64,000 nt of DNA from Herpetosiphon giganteus (GCF_016907925.1 NZ_JAFBCZ010000002.1:124001-188000), one strand, 5' to 3'. Positions 29,101-38,244 are shown, numbered from the stretch's first letter. A program made the numbers and translations. The notes: generated by a model from the letters alone, not told the origin.

Positions 29101-29310
29101 GCCGCCGACTATATTATCAACGGCCAAGTTGATATTATTGTGAATACGCCGCTAGGCCGCGCTTCACTGTTTGATGAACAAGCGATTCGCCAAACTGCCT
29201 TGCGCCAAGGTGTGATTTCGATCACCACCGTGGCTAGTGCAGCAGCGGTCGCCGATGCGATTCAAGCCTTACGCGAAGGTGGCTTAGGCGTGCGAGCCTT
29301 GCAAGATTAG
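26113..29310 (+). CDS. carB: Carbamoyl-phosphate synthase large subunit
   Basis: A 1065-residue enzyme making carbamoyl phosphate from glutamine-derived ammonia, bicarbonate and two ATP for pyrimidines and arginine. It has two homologous ATP-grasp halves. The first starts [22 protein letters not shown] and the second [21 protein letters not shown]; each has an EVNPR/EMNPR metal motif. A C-terminal MGS regulatory domain starts at [13 protein letters not shown] near residue 940. No carA is nearby. The protein start [10 protein letters not shown] at ATG 26113 matches the family and has GGAG six bases upstream. A TATAAT at 26017 and a ~90-base leader precede it. Confidence 0.96.
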   Translation: MPKRSDIHSILVLGAGPIVIGQACEFDYSGTQAIKALREEGYRIILVNSNPATIMTDPSLADRTYIEPLDVPTVSEIIARERPDALLPTVGGQTALNLAMDLHRAGVLEQYNVQMLGANVDAIATAEDRELFKQAMDRIGLQSARSGIARSLEEALELVKATGFPSIIRPSFTLGGAGGGIAYNAEDFRRIVEEGLKLSPIGELLIEESLLGWKEYELELMRDSAGNGVVVCSIENFDPMGVHTGDSITVAPAMTLSDREYQRLRDMGLAVMEVVGVATGGSNVQFAINPHDGRVIVIEMNPRVSRSSALASKATGFPIAKIAAKLAVGYTLPELPNDITKSTPASFEPALDYVVVKIPRWNFEKFPGSQPVLGTAMKSVGEAMAMGRTFTEALQKALRSLENGRMGWGADGSQPVPQERLRELLITPTPQRIFAMRTAFDLGWTVDQIHELTKIDYWFLDQLASLIALEKELRQYDLATIPAELLLQAKRNGYSDPQLAYLLNANAAEVRQQRLGHGIKPTYHHVDTCAAEFPAQTPYLYSSYETESEANPSDRRKVMILGGGPNRIGQGLEFDYCCCHAVFALRELGYETIMVNCNPETVSTDYDTADRLYFEPLTLEDVLNIVDVEQPSGVLLQFGGQTPLKLAKGLEAAGVPLWGTSPAAIDRAEDRGQFGEVLAECGLRATPYGSATSWDEARAIAERIGYPTMVRPSYVLGGQGMAIIHDQAGLDDYLRHITEASPEHPVLLDRFLEDATELDVDAVADGETVVIAGMMEQIERAGIHSGDSACVMPTVGIKPEVVEQLKRATDKLARALGVVGLMNVQFAVKNDEIYVLEVNPRASRSIPYVAKASGVAWAALAAKVMAGVTLKQQGISSAPELRGFHVKEVVLPWRRFPGATIALGPEMRSTGEAMGSGDSFGAAFAKAQAGCGRSLPTSGAIFVSVNDHDKPALVPVAKQYSELGFKVIATAGTAQYLREQGLKVESIYKVNEGRPNAADYIINGQVDIIVNTPLGRASLFDEQAIRQTALRQGVISITTVASAAAVADAIQALREGGLGVRALQD

Positions 29311-29326
29311 GTTTCGGATGCTGCTT

Positions 29327-29365
29327 GCAGCCAGTGGGTCAAAACCTGCTGGCTGCCTGCTGTTT
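29327..29365 (+). terminator. Weak terminator after carB
   Basis: An 8-bp stem (GCAGCCAG / CTGGCTGC) with a 14-base loop is followed shortly by CTGCTGTTTT. Confidence 0.45.
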
Positions 29366-29404
29366 TAGTCGCATTTTGTGAGACAATAGACACTAGTTAG
29401 CGTA

Positions 29405-29423
29405 GAGGTATTGTCTATACCTC
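29405..29423 (+). promoter_or_regulatory. Hairpin/dyad in the leader of the cyclase-family gene
   Basis: A perfect 7-bp inverted repeat (GAGGTAT TGTCT ATACCTC) lies seven bases before the AAGGAG site of the hydrolase gene. ATTGTCT inside it (29410-29416) can instead pair with AGACAAT at 29381-29387, so two exclusive RNA structures are possible. It could also be an operator. Confidence 0.5.
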
Positions 29424-29442
29424 GCTGTTAAAGGAGCCAATC

Positions 29443-30084
29443 ATGGCAAATTTGATCGATATTAGCGTGCCAATTTCACCAGCCTTGCCAGTGTGGGAAG
29501 GCGACCCGCCGATTGAGCAAAAACGCGCCGCCGATATGAACAAAGGCGATATTTGTAATGTGACGCGGCTCAACACAGGGGTGCATATTGGAACCCACGT
29601 CGATGCACCGCTGCACTTTATCAACAACGATTTGGCGGTTGAAAGCTTGGAACTTGATCGCTTTATTGGCGATTGTTATGTGGTGGAATTAACCGGCACT
29701 GGCCCGATTACTGGCGAGGAATTAGCCGCCGCCAATGTGCCCAGCGATTGCAGCCGCTTGTTGCTCAAAACCAGCAATTCGGCTTTTTGGAAAGAGGAGC
29801 CATTGCGTTTTCACCGCGAATTTCGGGCGCTTGATAGCAGTGCTGCGCGCTGGGTGATTGAACGCGATTTGCGCTTGATTGCGATTGATTATCTTTCAAT
29901 CGAGCCATTCGAAGCTGAATCTGGCAATCCAACGCACTGCATTTTGCTTGGTGGGCGGGTTGGTATCCTAGAGGGCATCAACCTAACTGATGTCGAGCCA
30001 GGCCCATACAACCTGATTTGTTTGCCTTTGAAAATTTTGGGTAGCGACGGCGCTCCGGCGCGGGCAGTGCTTCAATCACGCTAA
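29443..30084 (+). CDS. Cyclase family protein (kynurenine formamidase-like)
   Basis: A 213-residue metal-dependent hydrolase of the cyclase/KynB family. The signature HIGTHVDAPLH spans residues 48-58 and supplies the metal ligands. The N-terminus (LIDISVPISPALPVWEGDPP) is also typical. KynB members hydrolyse N-formylkynurenine in tryptophan breakdown, but no kynurenine-pathway neighbour is present, so a general amidohydrolase role is also possible. AAGGAG lies six bases before the ATG. It is probably not co-transcribed with carB because a weak terminator intervenes. Confidence 0.85.
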   Translation: MANLIDISVPISPALPVWEGDPPIEQKRAADMNKGDICNVTRLNTGVHIGTHVDAPLHFINNDLAVESLELDRFIGDCYVVELTGTGPITGEELAAANVPSDCSRLLLKTSNSAFWKEEPLRFHREFRALDSSAARWVIERDLRLIAIDYLSIEPFEAESGNPTHCILLGGRVGILEGINLTDVEPGPYNLICLPLKILGSDGAPARAVLQSR

Positions 30085-30140
30085 TCATTGACAAATCAAG
30101 CTTGCTACAGCCAGTTTGTGGCAATATCGGGAGTTTTGCC

Positions 30141-30695
30141 ATGGTGCATACCATTGATCTTGTGGTTGAACCAGTAACCGATCCACGGATTACGCTTGTT
30201 CTGCAAGCCTTGCGTGGTATGTATCTGAATGGGGGCGTGATTTTTCGCAGTGTGCGGCCAAGCGATGCTTCAGCCTATGATGCAGTGTTTGCCAGCAACC
30301 CCAGCGATGTTAGCCTCCAGATCTATCGGTTTCTCAGCCATCCCACGCTGAATCGCGAATTACCCGAATTGGGATTGCCCACCGATGTTCCTAGCGCGCT
30401 GCCGCTGACCTTTTATAGTGGCTACGAATATGAGGGTGCGTTGACCCATGCCTTGGTCAGCGGCGGAGCCTTCACCAGCTCGCCATTTAGCGATGGCGAT
30501 GCCCGGACGATGAGCAAAGTTTGTGTCGAGGCCATGCTCGGCGGCGAAATTACCACAACCACGGTTTGTCGGATTGAAGGCGCGTGGGCACCTTGGTTCA
30601 ACGCCAACCCATGGGATCGCAGCTTTGCCACCTTCAATCATGGCCAGCGCCGCTGGACGTTGCTTTGTTTGACCGACACCAATCAAGCAAGCTAG
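30141..30695 (+). CDS. Hypothetical protein
   Basis: A 184-residue soluble protein without recognised domains or signal peptide. The sequence has clear coding character (for example RGMYLNGGVIFRSVRPSDASAYDAVF and AWAPWFNANPWDRSFATFNHGQRRW) but no catalytic motif I can name. ATG 30141 has GGGAG seven bases upstream, better than the longer frame from 30102. It follows the cyclase-family gene by 56 bases and may share its transcript. A GC-rich repeat element with a terminator-like hairpin starts ten bases after its stop. Confidence 0.72.
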   Translation: MVHTIDLVVEPVTDPRITLVLQALRGMYLNGGVIFRSVRPSDASAYDAVFASNPSDVSLQIYRFLSHPTLNRELPELGLPTDVPSALPLTFYSGYEYEGALTHALVSGGAFTSSPFSDGDARTMSKVCVEAMLGGEITTTTVCRIEGAWAPWFNANPWDRSFATFNHGQRRWTLLCLTDTNQAS

Positions 30696-30705
30696 ATGTA
30701 GAGAT

Positions 30706-30898
30706 CCCCTCACCCCAACCCCTCTCCCGTCCAACGGGCGAGGGGCTTTAACGCGCTGGTTCTCCCGCAATTCCTTGGCGAAACATGGTCGGCTCCCCCT
30801 CGCCCGCGTTTTCGTGGGAGAGGGGGTTGGGGGTGAGGGGACGATTAACAGCTCCCCCTCGCCCGCGTTTTCGTGGGAGAGGGGGTTGGGGGTGAGGG
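30706..30898. repeat. GC-rich dispersed element, copy 4, with duplicated right half
   Basis: A complete 135-bp copy (30706-30840) is followed by a second copy of only its right half (30852-30898, CTCCCCCTCGCCCGCG through GGGTGAGGG). The block fills the gap between two convergent genes and ends seven bases from the stop of the amidase gene. Confidence 0.9.
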
Positions 30899-30905
30899 AT
30901 TGTTG

Positions 30906-31934
30906 CTAGCGATCGGTTGGTGGCGGCAATTGGTCGCTTGTGCCTTGCATATCGCTGACTTGCACCCAGCCTACAACATTTGAACTGCCGCGTACAAAGC
31001 CCTCGTACCAACCATCGCGCTGGCGAAAGGGCATAAAGCGCTGATCTGCTTCCATCGTATACAACACCCGTGCTCCGCTATCAGGCGCTGAATGGACTGT
31101 CACGTCGGCAGTTTTTGGGCGCTGAATTGCATACTCAATCACTTTCAAGGCTTCAAGATCGTTGCGGTCGTGGGCTGCAAGATAGCGCAACACGCCATTG
31201 GCAATGCTTTGGGCCACCACATCTGATTGGTTGAGCATAAACGCGCGATCGGTTGGGTTGGTCAAAAAGCCCATTTCGACGATAACGGCGGGAGTGGTTG
31301 GGGCAATTGCGTTGCGATGTCGCCGCCAACTGAAGGCATAGTAACCGCGCATATTGGCCGTGATTGCTGAATCTTGGGGCATATCTGTGCCCGCTGCATA
31401 TTCAGCGATCAAGCTATCGAGCAACAATAAACTGGCTTCTGAGGCCCGCCATGGCGTTGCCATCTTAAACCCGCGACTGCTGCTGCTGGTCGAGCCATCT
31501 GCATGAATCGTGATAAAGGCATCAGCTTTGTAGGCAACTGGCACGGTTGCAGGTAGTAGATCAACTGTAATCCCCTCTGCTTCGAGCAAGGCTTTGACTT
31601 TTTCTGCAACTGGTAAATTGACCTCAACCTCGGAGATACCATTAACAAACGCTCCAGTTGAGGTGCGGAATTTGGCCAGATCTTCGGGGAGATCTTCGGT
31701 TTGCCAATGGCCCACTTGAATCCCGACCCGTGGTGGTTCTGGCACTGGGGTTTGGGTTGGCGGGGCTGGCGTAGCGCTGGGCGCTGGCGTAGCCGTTGGC
31801 ACAACCTGGGTGGGGGCCGTGGTAGCAATCGCAATTTGCTGCACCGCAGCAGGTTTGGGCGCTTCAACAAGTATAGCAGCATCGCTACAGCCAACGACGA
31901 ACAAGGTGCCAATAATCAAAGACCAGCGTTTCAT
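30906..31934 (-). CDS. N-acetylmuramoyl-L-alanine amidase lipoprotein (Amidase_3)
   Basis: A 342-residue exported peptidoglycan hydrolase. The N-terminus is a lipoprotein signal with lipobox VVGC (Cys about residue 16), followed by an Ala/Pro/Thr-rich linker. The Amidase_3 zinc and catalytic residues are visible: VGHWQ, SEVEVNL, TIHADGS and VEMGFLTNP. About 60 residues at the C-terminus (VTVHSAPDSGARVLYTME, WYEGFVRG, VGWVQV) look like an SH3-type cell-wall-binding domain. It cleaves the bond between MurNAc and the stem peptide outside the membrane. ATG 31934 is chosen because the signal peptide then begins directly with MKRW. Confidence 0.88.
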   Translation of the reverse strand: MKRWSLIIGTLFVVGCSDAAILVEAPKPAAVQQIAIATTAPTQVVPTATPAPSATPAPPTQTPVPEPPRVGIQVGHWQTEDLPEDLAKFRTSTGAFVNGISEVEVNLPVAEKVKALLEAEGITVDLLPATVPVAYKADAFITIHADGSTSSSSRGFKMATPWRASEASLLLLDSLIAEYAAGTDMPQDSAITANMRGYYAFSWRRHRNAIAPTTPAVIVEMGFLTNPTDRAFMLNQSDVVAQSIANGVLRYLAAHDRNDLEALKVIEYAIQRPKTADVTVHSAPDSGARVLYTMEADQRFMPFRQRDGWYEGFVRGSSNVVGWVQVSDMQGTSDQLPPPTDR

Positions 31935-31956
31935 CGGGTGGTTCCTTGTATGGGAT

Positions 31957-32090
31957 GGGGGCAAGGGGTCAGGGATCAGGGACTAGGGGCAAGGGGTCTG
32001 GAATTAGCAAGAAGATTTATGCGTAACTAGCATTGTTCTTAACGCGATTATCTTCTGGCCTGTGAATCCTAAAACCTGACCCCTTGCCCC
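31957..32090. repeat. GGGGCAAGGGGTCA repeats, inverted pair
   Basis: GGGGCAAGGGGTCA at 31958-31971 is exactly inverted at 32077-32090, about 105 bp apart. The left arm sits in a run of GGGATCAGGGACTAGGGGCAAG words of the CCCCTGA family. This is most of the 250-bp gap between the amidase and response regulator genes. Confidence 0.65.
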
Positions 32091-32128
32091 AATAATTAAA
32101 AGATTAACACGACTTTGCACTTAATTGC

Positions 32129-32159
32129 TTGACACAAAGATTAAGGTTGGACATATATT
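32129..32159 (+). promoter_or_regulatory. Possible promoter of the response regulator gene
   Basis: Consensus -35 TTGACA at 32129 and TATATT at 32154, but the spacer is 19 bases, longer than ideal. Confidence 0.4.
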
Positions 32160-32186
32160 TGATGATAATTGGCTAAGGATTATCCG

Positions 32187-32933
32187 ATGCAGACAATCCA
32201 AACCCTTGTGGTTGAAGATCACCCGAGCTTGCGCGCGGCGATGGTCGCTGGTTTACATGCTACCAAAGAAATTAGCGTGATTGGCGAGGCTGGCAGCGGC
32301 GAAGACGCAATTGAATGGTGTGCCCAGCATATTCCGCAAGCGATTTTGATGGATGTGGCCTTGGCTGGCGAATTAAATGGCATTCAAGCAGCAGTCATTA
32401 TTCGCCGCGAACACCCGCGGATCCCAGTTGTGTTTTATTCGATCCAAGATGATGATGCTTATTATCGCGATTTCCAGCGCTCGGGGATTTTAAGCCACTA
32501 TGCCTATGTGCGCAAAAGCAACTATCTCCTACCAGCCATGGTTGCGCCGCTGCTGCGCGATGCTTTTCAAGGGCGCGCCTTTATCGACCCCGATATTGCT
32601 AGCCGTGTGCAAGAGGTTCGCCACCTCGATGAACAATCGGCGCTCGATTTGCTGGAGCCTGCTGAGCGCGAGGTGATGACCTTGGTGGCCCATGGCTTCA
32701 CCAACGATCAAATTGCTCATCGCTTGGGTTTTCGCGATGCTCGGGCCGTCAGCCGCATCAACGGCCAAATTTATACTGCTTGGGGCTTAAACGAAAATAC
32801 CACCGATGAAAAAGTGGCCCGCACCCGCGCAACAATTATTTTTCACGAGCGCCAGTTGATCGTTTGGGATGAAGAAGGCCGTGGGCGGGTATTTATGCCC
32901 GATGGCCAGTGGCAAACTCGTTGGAACGATTAA
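32187..32933 (+). CDS. Response regulator, receiver plus LuxR-type HTH
   Basis: A 248-residue two-component regulator. The receiver has acidic ED at 10-11 (VVEDHPS) and phospho-acceptor Asp 56 (AILMDVALAG). A DNA-binding helix-turn-helix follows near 165-200 (EREVMTLVAHGFTNDQIAHRLGFRDARAVSRI), close to the NarL/LuxR type. The C-terminal 45 residues are an extension ending WQTRWND. No cognate kinase is adjacent. ATG 32187 has AAGGAT six bases upstream. Its targets are unknown; the pullulanase gene follows 73 bases later. Confidence 0.87.
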   Translation: MQTIQTLVVEDHPSLRAAMVAGLHATKEISVIGEAGSGEDAIEWCAQHIPQAILMDVALAGELNGIQAAVIIRREHPRIPVVFYSIQDDDAYYRDFQRSGILSHYAYVRKSNYLLPAMVAPLLRDAFQGRAFIDPDIASRVQEVRHLDEQSALDLLEPAEREVMTLVAHGFTNDQIAHRLGFRDARAVSRINGQIYTAWGLNENTTDEKVARTRATIIFHERQLIVWDEEGRGRVFMPDGQWQTRWND

Positions 32934-33006
32934 GCCGATTTAGCAATTTGTTGCATATAATGTGCTATACATACGAGTTTTCCCAGTTTATGGGGGATAG
33001 TTTAAA

Positions 33007-35682
33007 ATGTTAGATCAATCTGTTGTTGAAGAGCAGCCCAGCGTCGGGCAGCTTGATCGGCTGCGGGCGTATTGGGTGCGTCGCGATACGATTGTATGGA
33101 ATATTCATGCGCTCCCCAATGCTCGCTATGAGGTACATTATTCGCTTGATGGTTCGTTGGAACTTACTGCTAAAGGCATTCAGCATGGTCAGGTTTTGCC
33201 GCTCGAACGCCATTTGCCAGGCTTAGATGCCGATTTGGTGGCGGCATTTCCTCATTTGCAGGGCTTGCCGGTCTTTCGGCTGGCTGATGAGCACCATGGC
33301 TTGGTTGCAAAAATCCTGCGCGGCCAAGTCGCAGTCCAAGCCTATCACAGCGACGATCAGAGCTTGATCGATGCAACGGCCTTGCAAATTCCCGGGGTGC
33401 TTGATGATTTGTATCATTACACTGGCGAGCTTGGCGTGAGCTTCGATGCCCAGAAACAGCCAATTTTGCGCTTGTGGGCACCAACCGCGCGCAATGTAGA
33501 ACTGTTGTTATATGCAGATTCGGCCAAAACCACTGAACCGCAGCGCCACCCAATGCAGTTTGATGAAGGCTCTGGGGTTTGGAGCATCGTTGGCAAGCCT
33601 GCTTGGAAACATCAATTTTATCGGTATGAAATTGATGTTTTTGTGCCTAGCACTGGCCAATTCGAGCGTAACAGCGTGACCGATCCTTATTCTCTGAGCT
33701 TATCGACCAACAGCCAACACTCGCAGATTGTCGATTTGCAGAGCAAGGCTTTGCAGCCCAAGGGTTGGAGCAAACTGGCCAAACCAAACCTTGCTAAGCC
33801 AACCGATATTGTGCTCTACGAGTTGCATGTGCGCGATTTTTCGATTACTGATCCCAGCGTGCCAGCAGAATTACGCGGCACCTACAAAGCCTTCACTCAA
33901 TTGGAATCGAATGGCATGCAGCATCTTCAGCGGCTGGCCAAGGCTGGGCTGAGCCATGTGCATTTGTTGCCAGTGTTCGATATTGCCACGGTTGAAGAGC
34001 ATCGGCCAGATCGCAAGCGAATTGATTTTGAATATTTAGCCAGTTTGCCCGCCGATTCGCCTGAGCAGCAAGCCTATCTTTTTCCCATTCGCGACCGTGA
34101 TGGCTTCAACTGGGGCTATGACCCGCGCCATTACACCACGCCCGAAGGCTCGTATAGCACCGATCCTGATGGTGCAACCAGAATTCTTGAGTTTCGCGAA
34201 ATGGTGCAAGCATTGAATCAGCTTGGGCTACGGGTGGTGATGGATGTGGTCTACAATCACACCCATTCGAGCGGCCAAGCAAGCTGCGCCGTGCTCGATC
34301 GGGTTGTGCCAGGCTATTACCATCGTTTGGATGCTGATGGCAACGTCTGCAACAGCACCTGCTGCGCCAACACCGCCAGCGAACATCATATGATGGAAAA
34401 ATTGATGCTCGATTCGCTGCGCACATGGGCGGTTGAGTATAAAATCGATGGCTTTCGCTTCGATTTGATGGGCCATCATCTCAAACGGAATATGTTGGCA
34501 ATTCGCGAAATGCTTGATGGCTTGACCCTCGCTGAACATGGCGTTGATGGCAAAGCGATCTATTTGTATGGCGAGGGCTGGAATTTTGGCGAGGTTGCCG
34601 ATGGCGCGCGTGGCGAGAACGCGACCCAACCAGCGCTGGCTGGCACAGGTATTGGCACATTTAGCGATCGTTTGCGCGATGCAGCGCGGGGTGGCGGGCC
34701 ATTTGTTGGCTTCCAAGTGCAAGGCTTTGCAACCGGCCTGCTTGATCGGCCTAATCACTTTGAACAGCGGGCTTTGGTCGAACGCAATTATCAGGTTGCG
34801 ATCATCAGCGATGTGGTGCGCTTGAGTTTGGCTGGCAATTTGGCCGATTATCCAATGCTCAGTTGTGATGGTCAACAAACGCTTGGCGGCCATTTGTATG
34901 TTAATGGCAAGCCAGCGGCCTATGGGTTGCGCCCAGATGACCATATTGCCTATGTTTCGGCGCACGATAACGAAACCTTATTTGATGGTGTGCAAGTCAA
35001 AGCGCCAATTGAAGCGCCGATGGCCGAGCGGGTGCGCATGCACAATTTGGCTTTGAGCTTGGTTGCTTTGGCCCAAGGCATTCCGTTTTTTCACGCTGGC
35101 GACGAGCTGTTACGCTCGAAATCGATGGATCGCAATAGCTACAACTCCAGCGATTGGTTTAACCGGATCGATTGGACGGGCCAGCAAAATACCTGGGGTT
35201 CGGGCTTGCCGCCCTCGGCGGATAACCACGAACATTGGTCAACCGTCGCTCCACTATTGGCCGACCCTGCGCTCAAGCCAACGCCCGCGGATATGGCGTT
35301 TAGCTATGCCCATTTTCAAACTATGCTGCAAATTCGGCGTAGCTCGGAGCTATTTCGGCTAAGCAGTGCTGAGCTGATCAAGCAAAAACTCTGGTTTCTC
35401 AACACTGGGCCGGAGCAAGTGGTTGGCTTGGTGGTGATGGTGCTTGATGATGAGGTTGGCGAAGCAAGCGATTCGCCATTCTGTCGAATTGTAGTGGCCT
35501 TTAATGGCTCGCACCAGCCGTTGAGCTACAGCGATGCCAGTTTTGGCCATTACGATTTGCAATTGCACCCGCTGTTGGTCAATGGCTATGACCCTGTGCT
35601 GGAGCAAGCCAGCTTCGACCGCAGCCATGGCAGCATTAGTGTGCCTGGGTTTAGCTGTGTGGTTTGGGTTGAACAACGCTAA
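33007..35682 (+). CDS. pulA: Type I pullulanase (GH13 debranching enzyme)
   Basis: An 891-residue enzyme cleaving alpha-1,6 branches in pullulan, glycogen or starch. An N-terminal pullulanase-associated region (to about 150) is followed by a CBM48-like sandwich (LRLWAPTARNVELLLY) and the GH13 barrel. The pullulanase signature reads FNWGYDPRHY. GH13 motifs are DVVYNHT, GFRFDLMGH (nucleophile Asp), YGEGWNFGE (acid/base Glu) and YVSAHDNETL. No signal peptide is seen, so it is likely cytoplasmic and acts on glycogen or imported maltodextrins. A strong bidirectional terminator follows. Confidence 0.93.
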   Translation: MLDQSVVEEQPSVGQLDRLRAYWVRRDTIVWNIHALPNARYEVHYSLDGSLELTAKGIQHGQVLPLERHLPGLDADLVAAFPHLQGLPVFRLADEHHGLVAKILRGQVAVQAYHSDDQSLIDATALQIPGVLDDLYHYTGELGVSFDAQKQPILRLWAPTARNVELLLYADSAKTTEPQRHPMQFDEGSGVWSIVGKPAWKHQFYRYEIDVFVPSTGQFERNSVTDPYSLSLSTNSQHSQIVDLQSKALQPKGWSKLAKPNLAKPTDIVLYELHVRDFSITDPSVPAELRGTYKAFTQLESNGMQHLQRLAKAGLSHVHLLPVFDIATVEEHRPDRKRIDFEYLASLPADSPEQQAYLFPIRDRDGFNWGYDPRHYTTPEGSYSTDPDGATRILEFREMVQALNQLGLRVVMDVVYNHTHSSGQASCAVLDRVVPGYYHRLDADGNVCNSTCCANTASEHHMMEKLMLDSLRTWAVEYKIDGFRFDLMGHHLKRNMLAIREMLDGLTLAEHGVDGKAIYLYGEGWNFGEVADGARGENATQPALAGTGIGTFSDRLRDAARGGGPFVGFQVQGFATGLLDRPNHFEQRALVERNYQVAIISDVVRLSLAGNLADYPMLSCDGQQTLGGHLYVNGKPAAYGLRPDDHIAYVSAHDNETLFDGVQVKAPIEAPMAERVRMHNLALSLVALAQGIPFFHAGDELLRSKSMDRNSYNSSDWFNRIDWTGQQNTWGSGLPPSADNHEHWSTVAPLLADPALKPTPADMAFSYAHFQTMLQIRRSSELFRLSSAELIKQKLWFLNTGPEQVVGLVVMVLDDEVGEASDSPFCRIVVAFNGSHQPLSYSDASFGHYDLQLHPLLVNGYDPVLEQASFDRSHGSISVPGFSCVVWVEQR

Positions 35683-35693
35683 TTGAAAAAACA

Positions 35694-35740
35694 AACGGGC
35701 GGCGCACATGATCAAATCTCATGTGCACCGCCCGTTGCTT
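35694..35740. terminator. Bidirectional terminator between pulA and gatB
   Basis: An 18-bp stem with one mismatch (35694-35711 with 35719-35736) lies between the two convergent stops. A-rich bases precede it and T-rich bases follow, so it can work on both strands. Confidence 0.9.
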
Positions 35741-35753
35741 ATTTAACCAAACC

Positions 35754-37205
35754 TTAGTTTAGCGCATCAAGCTCAGTTTTGAGCGCTTCCTCGACCACTT
35801 GGGGATTGGCTTGGCCTTTGGTTGCGCGCATCACTTGGCCGACCAAGAACTTGATTGCTGGCAATTTGCCGCTCTTGTAATCGGCAACGACCTTGGGATT
35901 GGCGGCAATCGCATCGCGGGCAGCTTGGCTCAACACGCTGCTATCGCTAATTTGGCGTAAGCCCTTGGCGTTGATGATTTCCGTTGGAGCCTCGCCAGAT
36001 CGGTACATTTCTTCAAAGACTTGTTTGGCAACCGTGCTGCCAATTTCGCCTTTGGCTACAACTTCAATCAAGCTGGTGAGGTTGGCTGGCGTAACGCGTT
36101 TGGCAACCTCGGCGAGGGTTTCTTCGCCATCTTTGATCAAACGGAACAACTCGCCAGTAATCCAGTTGGCGACGGGCTTGGCATTGCTTGCGCCAGCAGT
36201 GGCCACGATGGTTTCGAAATAATCGGCAGTTTCGCGTTCGCCGCTCAACAAGGCTGCATCTTGCTTCGACAAGCCAAACTCGCTGATGTAGCGGGCAAAT
36301 TTGGCATCGGGCAATTCTGGCAACTCAGCGCGGCGCTCAGCAACCCATTCGCGGCTCAACTCCAGCGGCGGCAAATCTGGCTCGGGAAAGTAGCGATAGT
36401 CGTGGGCATGCTCTTTGGAGCGTTGGCTAAGCGTGATGCCTGCTGCATCGTCCCAACCACGCGTTTCTTGCACAATCGTGCCGCCTTCGCGGGCGATTTT
36501 CTCTTGGCGTTCCAATTCATAGACCAAGGCGCGCTCAAGGTTGCGGAACGAGTTCATGTTTTTGATCTCGACCTTGGTGCCCAATTCCTTTTGACCTTCT
36601 GGGCGAATTGAAACGTTGGCATCGACCCGCAACGCGCCTTCTTCGAGGTTGCCGCTGTTGACCCCCAAAAAGACCAAAATTTGACGCAATTTGATTGCAT
36701 ACAAACGGGCTTCTTCGGGCGTGGTCATATCTGGCTCGCTGACAATTTCGAGCAAAGGCACGCCTGAGCGATTGTAATCAACCAGCGAGTGGGTTTCATC
36801 GCCGTGTTGCAACATCCCTGTATCTTCTTCAAGGTGGGCACGCGTGATGCCGACGCGCTTGGTTTCGCCATTGCCAAGAGTAATTTCTAGCTCGCCGTTG
36901 ATACAAATTGGCTTATCGTACATCGTAATTTGCCATGCTTTGGGCAAATCGGGATAGGTATACGATTTGCGCGAAAACTCGCAATACTCAGGAATTTCGC
37001 AATTGAGCGCCAAACCAAGCAAGGCAGCTTTGCGAATCGCTTCCTGATTGACAACTGGCAAGGTGCCAGGTAGGCCAATGCTGACTTCATCGATACAGCT
37101 ATTGGCGGGAGCGCTGGCATAGGCCGCGTTACAACCGCTGAACATTTTCGATTTGGTAAGAATTTGGGCATGAACTTCCAGCCCAATCGTGGCAGTATAT
37201 TTCAT
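35754..37205 (-). CDS. gatB: Asp-tRNA(Asn)/Glu-tRNA(Gln) amidotransferase subunit B
   Basis: A 483-residue GatB, the tRNA-binding and kinase subunit of GatCAB, which converts Glu-tRNA(Gln) and Asp-tRNA(Asn) to the amide forms. It shows the N-terminal TIGLEVHAQILTKSKMFSGC, the kinase-region SYTYPDLPKAWQITMYDKPI, HLEEDTGM and DYNRSGVPLLEIVSEPD. The C-terminal part has the YqeY-like helical domain ending near ATKGQANPQ. gatC and gatA are not in the window. ATG 37205 has GGAG five bases upstream. Confidence 0.96.
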   Translation of the reverse strand: MKYTATIGLEVHAQILTKSKMFSGCNAAYASAPANSCIDEVSIGLPGTLPVVNQEAIRKAALLGLALNCEIPEYCEFSRKSYTYPDLPKAWQITMYDKPICINGELEITLGNGETKRVGITRAHLEEDTGMLQHGDETHSLVDYNRSGVPLLEIVSEPDMTTPEEARLYAIKLRQILVFLGVNSGNLEEGALRVDANVSIRPEGQKELGTKVEIKNMNSFRNLERALVYELERQEKIAREGGTIVQETRGWDDAAGITLSQRSKEHAHDYRYFPEPDLPPLELSREWVAERRAELPELPDAKFARYISEFGLSKQDAALLSGERETADYFETIVATAGASNAKPVANWITGELFRLIKDGEETLAEVAKRVTPANLTSLIEVVAKGEIGSTVAKQVFEEMYRSGEAPTEIINAKGLRQISDSSVLSQAARDAIAANPKVVADYKSGKLPAIKFLVGQVMRATKGQANPQVVEEALKTELDALN

Positions 37206-37272
37206 AGCAACTCCGAGGCAACAGCACAATCTCCCGCTGATTGTGCCCGATCATGGCTGATTATGCAAGCTG

Positions 37273-38244
37273 TTACAAGCTGGCGAGTTGCTGCATTGCT
37301 TGATATTCCTGCTCGGCAATTTGGTTCATCAGCGTGCTTGCCGCTTGAATTGGCTTTAGCTCGTGCTGTTTGCCTGCTTGATCAAGTAATTGAGCTACTT
37401 CCGTCCAGTTTGCGGCAATCGTTGCGAAGCTGGATTCAACTTGACGTAATTGATCGGAGTCGATCATCATTGCCGCCTCGGCCAGAAAATCGCGGTAGAG
37501 TTTGCGAAAGAGCGAGCCGCCAGTGCCGGCGCGTTCCATCAGCATTGCCGTAGTGCAAAAATCGTACTCAACATTCGCCGACGACTCAAACCACGATTGC
37601 AAAGCAGCGCTGGCCTTGCGAATCCCTTTGTAGTTCACGTTGGTAATTGGCGGGTTGAGATAGGCTTGGGCATTATTGCGAATTGCTTGGCGCACTGCTT
37701 GGGCCAAATCATACTCAGCGCCGCGCTTGAGCGTATAGGCCAGATTTTTCGAGGCCATCGAGCCTTTGGCATTGCGGGCTTGAGCCAAACTTTGCAACGA
37801 TGTTTGAACCTTGCTGCCTTGTTGTTGGGTATCGACCAAGTAGGCGTTGTGCTGATCGTAGCCATAAATTGCGGCGTAGTGGCCAGCAAAATGAATTGGA
37901 TTGCTGAAATATTCGAGGTAAAAACAATCGAGCTTCAAGCCAACCGCTTGACCTTGATCAAGCCAGCCTTGGACGATTGCCCATGCTTTGCTTGGAGAGC
38001 TAGTTTCTTGGCGCTCAATGCTTAGGTTGAGATGTTTAACGAGGTTATCGGTGAGTTGGTCGGGCTTGACTCGCCCGCCGATAAAGGGCATTGGCATTGA
38101 TTTCATATGCCAAAAAATAAAACCAAGCCCTTCGCCAAGCCCAAATAGCAGCGGCTCCGAAAGCTCAATCCCTTGCTGATACAGCAACGTGCCATTGGTG
38201 GTTGTTTCACAATGTTGGCCAATGAATGGTTTGATTGCCAGCAT
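37273..38244 (-). CDS. BtrH N-terminal/DUF4872 domain protein
   Basis: A 323-residue protein resembling the BtrH family: QHCETTTNGTLLYQQGIELSEPLLFGLGEGLGF at the N-terminus gives a candidate nucleophile Cys near residue 12, and HFAGHYAAIYGYD near residue 125 a candidate His. The C-terminal half fits DUF4872. BtrH in butirosin biosynthesis transfers an acyl chain from a carrier protein to an aminoglycoside. No carrier protein or antibiotic genes are adjacent, so the acyl donor and acceptor are unknown. GAGG before the ATG supports the start. It follows gatB convergently oriented neighbours only by strand and is probably its own unit. Confidence 0.82.
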   Translation of the reverse strand: MLAIKPFIGQHCETTTNGTLLYQQGIELSEPLLFGLGEGLGFIFWHMKSMPMPFIGGRVKPDQLTDNLVKHLNLSIERQETSSPSKAWAIVQGWLDQGQAVGLKLDCFYLEYFSNPIHFAGHYAAIYGYDQHNAYLVDTQQQGSKVQTSLQSLAQARNAKGSMASKNLAYTLKRGAEYDLAQAVRQAIRNNAQAYLNPPITNVNYKGIRKASAALQSWFESSANVEYDFCTTAMLMERAGTGGSLFRKLYRDFLAEAAMMIDSDQLRQVESSFATIAANWTEVAQLLDQAGKQHELKPIQAASTLMNQIAEQEYQAMQQLASL

